From: Bacteroidales bacterium
GTDB taxonomy: Bacteria; Bacteroidota; Bacteroidia; Bacteroidales; B18-G4
NCBI GenBank assembly: GCA_023132505.1
Contig: JAGLYE010000042.1
Location: 1-9,778 of the forward strand
Length of the DNA: 9,778 nt
Reading direction: 5' to 3'
Shown here: in pieces, positions 1 to 6,746 of the stretch
Position numbering within the stretch: the first letter of the stretch is position 1
How the letters are laid out: every line of letters begins with the position of its first letter
Notes under the pieces: model-generated
What the model was told of the DNA's origin: nothing
Databases searched by the model: none
The model's input: the letters and a program-made list of their open reading frames with translations, nothing else
Program-made: the position numbers and the translations under genes

Positions 1-261
1 GAAGACAAAGTGGAGTTGTTGAAACAGGAAATTGCAAAGAAGTATGGGATATCACGGGAAGAAACGGCTTATTTCATCATTTCCAATACTACAGAAAACC
101 ATGCTTATCATCCCCAAAGCGATAAGATCAACATTCACTATAAAACCGGGGAAGTGATTGATCTTGCCAATGCGTCAGATCAGTTGAATATTACTGTGTT
201 GCACAAGACGGTAACCAAGCACTTTCTGTGTTACCCGAAAGAATTCAGGGCTTGTTTATAA
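1..261 (+). CDS. C-terminal fragment of an HD-domain phosphohydrolase-like protein (5' end outside window)
   Basis: The frame is open from base 1 and ends in TAA at 259-261, giving 86 residues. The GTG at position 10 is most likely internal, because the reading continues to the window edge. The fragment is soluble, with no membrane segment. It ends in an Asp-Gln-Leu-Asn-Ile / Cys-Tyr-Pro-Lys pattern that I recall from the C-termini of roughly 400-residue HD-superfamily proteins encoded directly upstream of lpxD in many Bacteroidota. The HD metal-binding motif itself is not in the window, so the call rests on this recalled tail similarity and on gene order. The natural substrate of this family is not established here; it is often annotated as dGTPase-like or simply HD-domain protein. 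It lies 70 bp upstream of lpxD on the same strand and may be co-transcribed with it. Confidence 0.6.
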   Translation, partial: EDKVELLKQEIAKKYGISREETAYFIISNTTENHAYHPQSDKINIHYKTGEVIDLANASDQLNITVLHKTVTKHFLCYPKEFRACL

Positions 262-331
262 GTCCTGATAATTTAATAAATACCTGCATCTGATAAAGAT
301 TTATCATTGCAACAGTAACCAGAGAAAAATT

Positions 332-1369
332 ATGAAATTTACAGCGCGACAGATAGCAGATACGATAGGCGGCCGTGTTGAGGGTGATCCCGAAATTTCG
401 GTGAGCCGTGTTGTTAAGATCGATGAGGAGGGGAAAGGCGGTCTCAGCTTCCTTGCCAACCCAAAGTATGAATCTTTTATTTATACTACAGGGGCAGATG
501 TGATCATTGTCAGCAGTGATTTTAAAGCAGAGAAAAAAATAAAAGCAACCCTGGTCAGAGTTGATGAGCCCTACCTTGCCTTTGCGGCACTCCTTGAATT
601 CTATAACAAGATGAAACTGGATAAATCAGGGATCAGCGAGCATGCTTTTATCCATGAAACAGCTATGATAGGAGAGAATGTTTATATAGGCGAGTTTGCT
701 TTTATCGGTAAGGATGTGATCCTGGAAGATGATGTGAAGATCTATCCGCATACATATATTGGTGATAATGCGAAGATTGGAAAGGGCACCATGGTATTTG
801 CCGGAGCAAGGCTTTATCATGATACCGGCATTGGTTGTGACTGTACAATACATTCGGGTGTGATCATAGGGAGCGATGGCTTTGGTTTTGCACCCAATGA
901 AAAAGGCGAATATGTGAAAGTATCCCAGATAGGAAATGTCATTATCGAAGACAATGTGGAGATAGGTTCAAACACTACCATCGACCGGGCTACTATTGGT
1001 TCAACCATTATCCGCCGGGGGGTAAAACTAGATAACCTGATCCAGGTTGCACATAATGTGGAGATCGGGGAAAATACTGTGATTGCTGCACAAACCGGCA
1101 TTTCCGGTTCAACAAAGATCGGCAAGAACTGCATGATAGGAGGGCAGGTAGGTATTGTCGGCCATATCAGGATTGGCGATAATGTTAAGATCCAGGCGCA
1201 ATCAGGCGTGCCTTCCAATGTAAAGGATGGGGAGATCATAATGGGGTCGCCTTCCATCAACCTGAGACAGTATATGAAATCATACATACATTTCAGGAAC
1301 CTGCATAAGATTGTAGAAAGGCTTGAGAAGCTGGAGAAGAAAATTGACGATACCGGCCCTGATGCCTAA
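332..1369 (+). CDS. lpxD: UDP-3-O-acylglucosamine N-acyltransferase LpxD
   Basis: This cytoplasmic enzyme catalyses the third step of lipid A synthesis: it transfers a 3-hydroxyacyl chain from ACP to the free amine of UDP-3-O-acyl-glucosamine, giving UDP-2,3-diacylglucosamine. The 345-residue length is normal. Residues 1-100 form the N-terminal uridine-binding domain, with the [10 protein letters not shown] motif whose Phe40 and Tyr46 match the nucleotide-stacking residues of E. coli LpxD. Residues 101-300 are hexapeptide repeats (I-G-x-x-x-x pattern) forming a left-handed beta helix. His241 in IQVAHNV aligns with catalytic His239 of E. coli, and His278 in VGHIRIG aligns with its second active-site histidine, His276. 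The tail from 310 is a charged helix, as in homotrimeric LpxD. The ATG at 332 follows an A-rich stretch rather than a Shine-Dalgarno sequence, which is usual in Bacteroidota. It heads the visible lipid A cluster. Unlike the paralogue at 4322-5257 it keeps both active-site histidines, so it is the better candidate for the housekeeping enzyme. Confidence 0.95.
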   Translation: MKFTARQIADTIGGRVEGDPEISVSRVVKIDEEGKGGLSFLANPKYESFIYTTGADVIIVSSDFKAEKKIKATLVRVDEPYLAFAALLEFYNKMKLDKSGISEHAFIHETAMIGENVYIGEFAFIGKDVILEDDVKIYPHTYIGDNAKIGKGTMVFAGARLYHDTGIGCDCTIHSGVIIGSDGFGFAPNEKGEYVKVSQIGNVIIEDNVEIGSNTTIDRATIGSTIIRRGVKLDNLIQVAHNVEIGENTVIAAQTGISGSTKIGKNCMIGGQVGIVGHIRIGDNVKIQAQSGVPSNVKDGEIIMGSPSINLRQYMKSYIHFRNLHKIVERLEKLEKKIDDTGPDA

Positions 1370-1404
1370 GTCATTTTATTCCTGCCAATTATTGCAAATT
1401 TTAT

Positions 1405-1412
1405 TACTTTTG
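1405..1412 (+). promoter_or_regulatory. Candidate Bacteroidota -7 element upstream of lpxC-fabZ
   Basis: TACTTTTG matches the Bacteroidota primary sigma factor -7 consensus TAnnTTTG. It lies in the 74-bp gap between lpxD and lpxC-fabZ and would give a 5' leader of roughly 25 bases. The -33 half is weak: CTG rather than TTG sits about 20 bases upstream. It could let lpxC-fabZ, the committed step, be transcribed separately from lpxD. It is an 8-base pattern match in AT-rich DNA, so chance is a real alternative. Confidence 0.4.
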
Positions 1413-1443
1413 CGGAAATTCTGAAATACCTTTTTATTTCTCT

Positions 1444-2853
1444 ATGATCGAGAAACAAAAAACCATAAAGCAAGCAATCTCTGTTAAAGGGACCGGACTC
1501 CACACAGGAAATGAGGTTACCGTTACTTTTAATCCCGCCCCGGCGGGACATGGATTGAAATTCAGAAGGGTTGACCTTGATGGCCAGCCTGTAGTTGATG
1601 CTGATATACAGTATGTGGTTGATACTTCGAGAGGGACTTCTTTGCAACACAATGGCGCAAGCATCAATACCTGTGAACATGTATTGGCCGCTGTTGCCGG
1701 AATGGGCATCGACAACCTGATGATCGACCTCACGCAGAGTGAGCCTCCCATCATGGATGGCAGCTCAAAATTCTTTATTGAGGCCCTGGTGGAGGCCGGC
1801 TGTGTCGAACAGGATGCAAAGCGTGAATACATCGAGCTTGATTCCAATATCATCTACCGTGATGAAAAGAATAAGGTTGAGATGATAGCAATACCTTCCG
1901 ATAAATTTAAAGTATCGGTAATGATCAACTTTGAAACCCGTGTGCTCCCTACCCAATACGCGGTACTTGAAGATATGAAGGATTTTAGGGAAGAGATATC
2001 AGACTCCAGAACCTTTGTATTTTTACATGAACTGGAATATTTGCTGAACAATGACCTGATCAAAGGTGGTGACCTTAGCAATGCCATTGTATTTGTTAAC
2101 AGGGTTGTTTCGCAGGAGGAACTCGATAGGCTTGCCGACCTTTTTAAAAAGCCACGGGTGGATGTGATGCAGGAAGGTATCCTCAGCAATCTTGAATTGC
2201 ACCACCGCAATGAGCCTGCCCGTCATAAATTGTTAGATGTTGTGGGCGATGTTGCATTGCTTGGCAAACCTATCAAGGCCCACATAATTGCCCGCAGGCC
2301 CGGGCATGCTGCCAATGTTGAATTAGGAAAACTTATTAAAGAACATATTTCCAAGAAATCAAAAAAGATGAATGCACCATTTTCGATTGACCTGACCAAG
2401 GATCCGCTATATGATATTATGGACATCCAACGAATCCTGCCACATCGTCCGCCATTTCTTTTCATTGACAAGATCATGGAAGTGGGAGATGATTATATTG
2501 TTGGGATAAAGAATGTAACCATGAATGAGTCATTTTTTGAAGGGCATTTTCCGGGTAACCCTGTTATGCCGGGAGTGATCCAGGTTGAGGCAATGGCCCA
2601 GACAGGCGGTGTTTTGATCCTGCATTCTATTCCAGATCCGGAGAATTATAATACACTTTTCCTGAAAATTGAAGAAGTCAGATTCAGAAAAATGGTCAGG
2701 CCCGGAGACACCATTGTATTCTATAATAAGCTCATGAAGCCTGTTAGCAGGGGTATTGCTTTAATGAATGGCAAAGCTTATGTGAATGGCAAAGTAGTGA
2801 TGGAATCGAAGATGATGGCATCTGTTACAAAAAAAGAAGATACCAACGAATAA
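1444..2853 (+). CDS. lpxC/fabZ: Bifunctional UDP-3-O-acyl-GlcNAc deacetylase / 3-hydroxyacyl-ACP dehydratase (LpxC-FabZ fusion)
   Basis: The N-terminal LpxC half (about 1-305) is the zinc deacetylase of the committed step of lipid A synthesis. The C-terminal FabZ half (about 320-469) is a hot-dog-fold dehydratase that makes enoyl-ACP from 3-hydroxyacyl-ACP. In LpxC, Glu78-His79 (CEHVLAA), His261 and Asp265 (HKLLDVVGD) match the catalytic base and the three zinc ligands of E. coli LpxC. His288 (PGHAAN) matches its His265. Thr190-Phe191 lie in the SRTFVFLHELEYL segment of the acyl-binding insert. In FabZ, the catalytic pair is His368 (GHFPGNPVMPG) and Glu382 (VIQVEAMAQ). At 469 residues with a short lysine-rich joint around 303-309, it is a complete fusion of the kind known from Bacteroidota. 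Joining the two activities puts the enzyme that commits UDP-acyl-GlcNAc to lipid A in fixed ratio with one that draws 3-hydroxyacyl-ACP into fatty acid elongation. It starts with ATG and lpxA follows 9 bp after its stop. Confidence 0.97.
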   Translation: MIEKQKTIKQAISVKGTGLHTGNEVTVTFNPAPAGHGLKFRRVDLDGQPVVDADIQYVVDTSRGTSLQHNGASINTCEHVLAAVAGMGIDNLMIDLTQSEPPIMDGSSKFFIEALVEAGCVEQDAKREYIELDSNIIYRDEKNKVEMIAIPSDKFKVSVMINFETRVLPTQYAVLEDMKDFREEISDSRTFVFLHELEYLLNNDLIKGGDLSNAIVFVNRVVSQEELDRLADLFKKPRVDVMQEGILSNLELHHRNEPARHKLLDVVGDVALLGKPIKAHIIARRPGHAANVELGKLIKEHISKKSKKMNAPFSIDLTKDPLYDIMDIQRILPHRPPFLFIDKIMEVGDDYIVGIKNVTMNESFFEGHFPGNPVMPGVIQVEAMAQTGGVLILHSIPDPENYNTLFLKIEEVRFRKMVRPGDTIVFYNKLMKPVSRGIALMNGKAYVNGKVVMESKMMASVTKKEDTNE

Positions 2854-2862
2854 CCCAATCTG

Positions 2863-3657
2863 ATGAATCAACCTTTAGCATACGTACACCCGCAGGCCAA
2901 AGTAGCCAACAATGTAGTTATTGAACCATTCGTTAATATTGAAAAGAATGTGGTGGTGGAGGAAGGCACCTGGATTGGCTCACATGTGACTATCATGGAA
3001 GGAGCACGCATAGGTAAAAATTGTCGTGTCTTCCCCGGTGCGGTAATCGCTGCCATCCCCCAGGACCTTAAATTCGACGGAGAGGAAACAATTGTCAAGA
3101 TCGGAGATAATACCACGATCAGGGAATATGTGACCATTAACCGGGGTACGAAAGCAAATTACGAAACCGTAGTTGGGAATAATTGTCTGCTGATGGCATA
3201 TGTGCATGTTGCTCACGATTGCATTATCGGCAATAATGTCATACTGGCCAATGCGGCCACGCTGGCAGGTCATATTGAGATTGATGATTTCGCTATTATA
3301 GGAGGGCTTGCTGCTGTTCACCAATTTGTTCAGATTGGCAAGCATTGTATGATCTCAGGTGGGGCATTGGTCAGAAAAGATGTACCCCCGTTTACCAAAG
3401 GTGCAAGAGAGCCCATATCCTATGTTGGCGTAAATTCTATCGGACTCAGAAGAAGAGGGTATAACAATGAACAGATTAAGGATGTACAAGAGATCTACCG
3501 AATGATATACCTTCGGGGATTGAATGTTTCCCAGGCTGTTAATATTATTGAGGCAGATGTACCCGCTACCCCGGAAAGAGATGAGATCCTGGCATTTATC
3601 AATAAGTCGACCCGTGGCATTATGCGAGGATACAGTAAGTTTCAGAAGCAAGATTAA
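2863..3657 (+). CDS. lpxA: UDP-N-acetylglucosamine acyltransferase LpxA
   Basis: LpxA catalyses the first, reversible step of lipid A synthesis, moving a 3-hydroxyacyl chain from ACP to the 3-OH of UDP-GlcNAc in the cytoplasm. The 264-residue length is normal (E. coli 262). Residues 1-185 are hexapeptide repeats of a left-handed beta helix and 190-264 are the helical C-terminal domain, with GLRRRGY (194-200) and STRGIMRGY (249-257). His118 in VHVAHDC is the catalytic histidine (E. coli His125). His115, His137 (LAGHIEI) and His153 (AVHQF) match E. coli His122, His144 and His160. By hand alignment Gly166 sits at the E. coli Gly173 position, the acyl-length ruler; glycine there leaves room for a long chain (C14 or more), which is an inference from alignment only. 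It starts at ATG 2863, 9 bp after lpxC-fabZ with no clear ribosome binding site, so translation is probably coupled or leaderless-like, as usual in this phylum. Confidence 0.96.
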   Translation: MNQPLAYVHPQAKVANNVVIEPFVNIEKNVVVEEGTWIGSHVTIMEGARIGKNCRVFPGAVIAAIPQDLKFDGEETIVKIGDNTTIREYVTINRGTKANYETVVGNNCLLMAYVHVAHDCIIGNNVILANAATLAGHIEIDDFAIIGGLAAVHQFVQIGKHCMISGGALVRKDVPPFTKGAREPISYVGVNSIGLRRRGYNNEQIKDVQEIYRMIYLRGLNVSQAVNIIEADVPATPERDEILAFINKSTRGIMRGYSKFQKQD

Positions 3658-3678
3658 CAAAATTACAATTTTAAGCGC

Positions 3679-4245
3679 ATGGCAACAACAGCAGATTTTA
3701 GAAATGGATTGGTGATAGAGTTTAATGGTGATTTGTTTACTATAGTAGAATTCCAGCATGTAAACCCCGGAAAAGGCGCAGCTTTTGTCAGGACGAAACT
3801 AAAAAATGTAAAAACAGGCAAGGTGCTTCCCAATACCTTCATCGCAGGATCTAAGATCAATGTACAAAGGGTTGAAAGGCGCTCATATCAGTATCTCTAT
3901 ACCGATGGAGAATCTTATCATTTCATGAATCAGGAAACTTTTGAGCAGACCTTTCTTGGCAAAGAGCTGATCTCTGCTCCTGATTTTCTTAAAGAGGGGC
4001 AAGAAGTGGATATCACCTTTCATGCAGAGTCAGAATCATACCTGGCCTGTGAATTGCCGGCATATGTGACACTTGAGATTACTTATACCGAGCCCGGAGA
4101 AAGAGGCAATACGGCTACCAACGTTATGAAAAATGCTACTGTTGAAACAGGAGCTAACGTTAAGGTGCCCCTTTTTATCAATACCGGCGACCTGATTAAA
4201 GTAGATACTCGTACAGGTGAATATTCTGAAAGAGTAAAAGCATAA
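3679..4245 (+). CDS. efp: Translation elongation factor P
   Basis: EF-P binds between the ribosomal P and E sites and relieves stalling at consecutive prolines. The 188-residue length is normal. It has the three beta-barrel domains: an N-terminal KOW-like domain (1-62), a middle OB domain (63-126) and a C-terminal OB domain (127-188) with the family signature around ATVETGANVKVPLFINTGD (149-167) and VDTRTGEYSERV at the end. Lys32 at the tip of the PGKGAAF loop aligns with E. coli Lys34, the lysine modified by EpmA/EpmB there. No epmA or epmB homologue is in this window, so its modification state cannot be told. It starts 21 bp after lpxA and reads with the lipid A genes. The likely reason is operon hitch-hiking or shared growth-rate control; no direct role in lipid A is implied. 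Confidence 0.97.
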   Translation: MATTADFRNGLVIEFNGDLFTIVEFQHVNPGKGAAFVRTKLKNVKTGKVLPNTFIAGSKINVQRVERRSYQYLYTDGESYHFMNQETFEQTFLGKELISAPDFLKEGQEVDITFHAESESYLACELPAYVTLEITYTEPGERGNTATNVMKNATVETGANVKVPLFINTGDLIKVDTRTGEYSERVKA

Positions 4246-4321
4246 AGCATTTCCTGAATATATAATACTTCTTTGCCTGCCGAAATTAAGGGTCGGGGGT
4301 AATGTAAGAAAAACGCACAGC

Positions 4322-5257
4322 ATGAAATTCCCAGAACCACAATCCCTGAAGCAGATCAGCGACTTTCTGAAAGCAAAATATGTTGGTGACCCCTCTCATA
4401 TCGTAAGCGGTATGAATGAAATCCACATGGTGGAGGAAGGTGACCTGACCTTTGTTGATCATCCAAAATATTATGATAAGGCCTTGAATTCCAACGCCAC
4501 AACGATACTTATTGATAAAGTGGTCGATTGTCCTGAAGGGAAGGGCATTATAATTTCTGAAGACCCTTTTGTTGATTTTAATAAGCTTAGTCAACACTTC
4601 AGACCATTTGAAGCTGCTGCCGGCATGGTGAGCCCGACTGCAGAAATAGGTGAAGGGACTGTGATTCAGCCCGGTGCATTTGTCGGTAATCATGTGAAGA
4701 TCGGCAAGAACTGTCTGATCCATGCCAATGCATCGGTTTATGATCATTGTGTGCTGGGCGACAATGTAGTGCTGCATTCCGGATCAGTGATCGGTGCCGA
4801 CGGATTTTATTTCCAGAAAAGGAAAGGTGAAACATTGAAGTTCAATTCTGTGGGCAGGGTGATACTCGGAAACCATGTGGAGGTTGGCGCAAACACTTCC
4901 ATTGACAAAGGTGTGACTGGTGATACGATGATTGGGGACTATACAAAATTCGACAATCATGTTCAGGTAGGCCACGACACACAGATCGGCCGTTATTGTC
5001 TCATTGGTGCATTTACAGCAATCGCCGGTGTAACCAGGATCGAAGACAATGTGATCTTCTGGGCAAAAGTGCTTATTGATAAAGATCTGGTTATTGGCGA
5101 AGGTGCAGTGATGCTGGCTACCTCCGGCACCGATAAATCGCTGGAAGGCGGCAAGGTCTACTTTGGTGCACCGGCAATGGAAGCACGCAAGGCCTGGCAA
5201 CACATGGCACTTCTCAGAAAACTACCTGAAATTTGGGAAAAAGTTCGTAATCTCTAA
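4322..5257 (+). CDS. Second LpxD-family acyltransferase (divergent LpxD paralogue)
   Basis: This 311-residue protein has the LpxD architecture. The N-terminal uridine-binding-like domain (1-100) has DLTFVDHPKYY, with Phe44 and Tyr50 at the nucleotide-stacking positions. Hexapeptide repeats follow (about 105-265), then a helical tail (286-311). His218 in VQVGHDT aligns with the catalytic histidine of LpxD (His241 of the upstream copy). The second active-site histidine (His278 upstream, E. coli His276) is replaced: the aligned residue is Asp255 in VLIDKDLVIG. The protein is 34 residues shorter than the upstream copy. Second LpxD-like genes next to efp are, as I recall, common in Bacteroidota. 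It may acylate the same UDP sugar with another chain, or act as an N-acyltransferase on another nucleotide sugar such as an O-antigen precursor; the sequence does not decide. It is the last gene of the plus-strand cluster, 76 bp after efp, and faces the O-antigen genes tail to tail. Confidence 0.8.
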   Translation: MKFPEPQSLKQISDFLKAKYVGDPSHIVSGMNEIHMVEEGDLTFVDHPKYYDKALNSNATTILIDKVVDCPEGKGIIISEDPFVDFNKLSQHFRPFEAAAGMVSPTAEIGEGTVIQPGAFVGNHVKIGKNCLIHANASVYDHCVLGDNVVLHSGSVIGADGFYFQKRKGETLKFNSVGRVILGNHVEVGANTSIDKGVTGDTMIGDYTKFDNHVQVGHDTQIGRYCLIGAFTAIAGVTRIEDNVIFWAKVLIDKDLVIGEGAVMLATSGTDKSLEGGKVYFGAPAMEARKAWQHMALLRKLPEIWEKVRNL

Positions 5258-5269
5258 AAAATAATTCAG

Positions 5270-5295
5270 GTATCAAGTATCAAGTATCAAGTATC
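5270..5295. repeat. Heptamer tandem repeat (GTATCAA, about 3.7 copies)
   Basis: Three perfect copies of GTATCAA (5270-5276, 5277-5283, 5284-5290) are followed by a partial copy GTATC (5291-5295). The repeat spans the 29-bp gap between the convergent stop codons and runs into the last codons of the ligase-like gene, whose TGA (5287-5289, minus strand) is created by the repeat. On the minus strand the frame reads GAT ACT TGA at the first unit junction, so gain or loss of whole units further on would not change the protein. It shows no dyad symmetry and is not a terminator. Confidence 0.9.
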
Positions 5296-6729
5296 CGGAT
5301 CCTCTCCCTTTTTCTTTGTATGGTATAAGTCTAAGGACACCAATATCCCGATAAAGCCCCAGAAGGGAACGGCTGCCTTGTCGGTGTCGAGGAAGTTGTT
5401 TAGCAGACCATGGGCAAAGTAGGTCATCAGCCCCAGCAGTATCACCAGACTGATCAGCTTAACCTCTTTGGATTCAGCACGTTTATAAACCCTAAGACCG
5501 GTTAATGTTACAGCAATCACAATGGCAATAAAAGAAAGCATACCCAGGATCCCCGATTCAGATAGAGGACCTATGTACTCGCTATGAGCATTCCCCATAT
5601 CACCTGCATTGGTACTGATGATGGTTTTTTCTTTGGAGCGCTGATAGGGTGCATAAATAAACTGGTAAGTGCCCGGTCCCCATCCCCAGAAAGGCCGCTC
5701 CTTGTATAACCTGATGGCGCAATTCCATCGGTTGATACGTTCAAGATTAGAGGCGTCCGAAGAAATATTTGACATAGATTGTATGTGTTCTACAAAGTCG
5801 GTAGACGAATCTTGTTTGTTTCTTTCAAGCTTGTCGATGAGCTGAAAGGAAAACATATAGAACATCCCGGCAAGGATTACCATCCCGACCAAAACCCATC
5901 TGAACTTGATTTTGAATACTATTATGCCATATACCATTATGGCAAAGGCAATGCTGATCCACGCAGCACGACTGTATGAGAAGATGACCCCGGTGACCAG
6001 TATAAATAAAACAATGAAACTTGTGAGCCGCTGGGAATTGCTGTAGCTTTTGCTAAAGCTGAAACCAATAAAAAACGGAAGAAACATGGAGAGCACTGCC
6101 CCGTATGCGGTGTGGTCATTATAAAAGGGTTTCATCACCATATTGCTGGATGGCTTGTCGAAGCCGAAGCCGGCATGATTGAAAAGGGTGTATAAGATCA
6201 CTATTATCAAAGGCAGGATGTATAGCCAGTTAAAGAGTTTGATATTCTTAAGCTTTTTGAAAATCAGTATGCCGATGAAATAAAACGGAACAATGAACCA
6301 AAGACGTGCAATCAGGAATTTTGCTGACACCAGCGGGATCTCACTGGTAAAGGTGGTGATGGTGAGCCAGATCAGGTTAATGATAATGAATATGCTCACC
6401 GGATGATTGACAACCTTCTTGTTAAAACCACCTTCATAAAACAGTTTCAGGATAAATATCACTAACACACCAAGCATGATGGGCTCGGTGGGCAGGGAAA
6501 TCCCCACACCCAGCTCAGGGTCCTTGTAGTTTACAGCAATAGGCGTTAAAAAGACTATGAAAAGAATGAGCTTGTCGAGCGAGAAAATATAGAGAAACAG
6601 GAAGATCAGTAAAATAGGTGTAAGCAGGGCATAATACTTATCCTGGATGATCAGGTAGCAGTTTAAAACGATAAAGGCAAGACTTACCGCATAAACGATG
6701 TAGATCTTATATTTCTCAATCAGGTTCAA
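5287..6729 (-). CDS. O-antigen ligase / Wzy polymerase family membrane protein
   Basis: This 480-residue integral inner-membrane protein has about 12 hydrophobic helices and one large periplasmic loop (about 297-388). Family hallmarks (Wzy_C / O-antigen ligase superfamily) are SRAAWISI (253-260), RPFWGWGPGTYQ (345-356) at the end of the loop, and NAHSEYIGPLSESGILG (380-396), whose His-Ser-Glu and Glu-Ser-Gly residues are typical. Members either polymerise O units (Wzy) or ligate finished glycan to lipid A-core (WaaL). Sequence alone does not separate the two, and the adjacent Wzz and flippase fit both. The start is uncertain: codon 1 at 6729 is TTG, there is no in-frame ATG upstream before the TGA near 6780, and the next Met is residue 85, after several membrane helices. 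TTG 6729, 17 bp after the co-polymerase stop, is therefore the best choice and makes the two genes a likely co-transcribed pair. The stop codon lies inside a heptamer repeat. Confidence 0.85.
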   Translation of the reverse strand: MNLIEKYKIYIVYAVSLAFIVLNCYLIIQDKYYALLTPILLIFLFLYIFSLDKLILFIVFLTPIAVNYKDPELGVGISLPTEPIMLGVLVIFILKLFYEGGFNKKVVNHPVSIFIIINLIWLTITTFTSEIPLVSAKFLIARLWFIVPFYFIGILIFKKLKNIKLFNWLYILPLIIVILYTLFNHAGFGFDKPSSNMVMKPFYNDHTAYGAVLSMFLPFFIGFSFSKSYSNSQRLTSFIVLFILVTGVIFSYSRAAWISIAFAIMVYGIIVFKIKFRWVLVGMVILAGMFYMFSFQLIDKLERNKQDSSTDFVEHIQSMSNISSDASNLERINRWNCAIRLYKERPFWGWGPGTYQFIYAPYQRSKEKTIISTNAGDMGNAHSEYIGPLSESGILGMLSFIAIVIAVTLTGLRVYKRAESKEVKLISLVILLGLMTYFAHGLLNNFLDTDKAAVPFWGFIGILVSLDLYHTKKKGEDPDT

Positions 6730-6746
6730 CGTTTGCAGGTTTTCGT

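Noticed and set aside
262..331. Promoter for lpxD in the 70-bp gap after the HD-domain gene
   Set aside because: TATCATTG is one mismatch from TAnnTTTG with no TTG at the right distance. Co-transcription from upstream is equally likely.
817..1287. Long open frame on the minus strand opposite lpxD (156 codons)
   Set aside because: It lies fully inside lpxD, whose hexapeptide repeats and catalytic histidines are intact. The antisense translation has no recognisable family features.
1534..1547. GC-rich inverted repeat CCCGCC-CC-GGCGGG about 90 bases into lpxC-fabZ
   Set aside because: It could form an mRNA hairpin, but it encodes the ordinary Pro-Ala-Pro-Ala-Gly segment, is not followed by a T tract, and is well explained by codon choice.
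1434..1853. Minus-strand open frame opposite the LpxC half (139 codons)
   Set aside because: It overlaps the conserved LpxC zinc-binding region. The Ser/Pro-rich content is what antisense reading of this gene would give.
4246..4321. Promoter or riboswitch in the 76-bp gap before the second LpxD gene
   Set aside because: The nearest pattern, TACTTCTTTG, has the wrong spacing for TAnnTTTG, and no stable fold is evident by eye.
4286..4777. Minus-strand open frame of 163 codons opposite the second LpxD gene
   Set aside because: It is His/Cys/Ile-rich with no domain, opposite a well-supported acyltransferase gene. Treated as a shadow frame.
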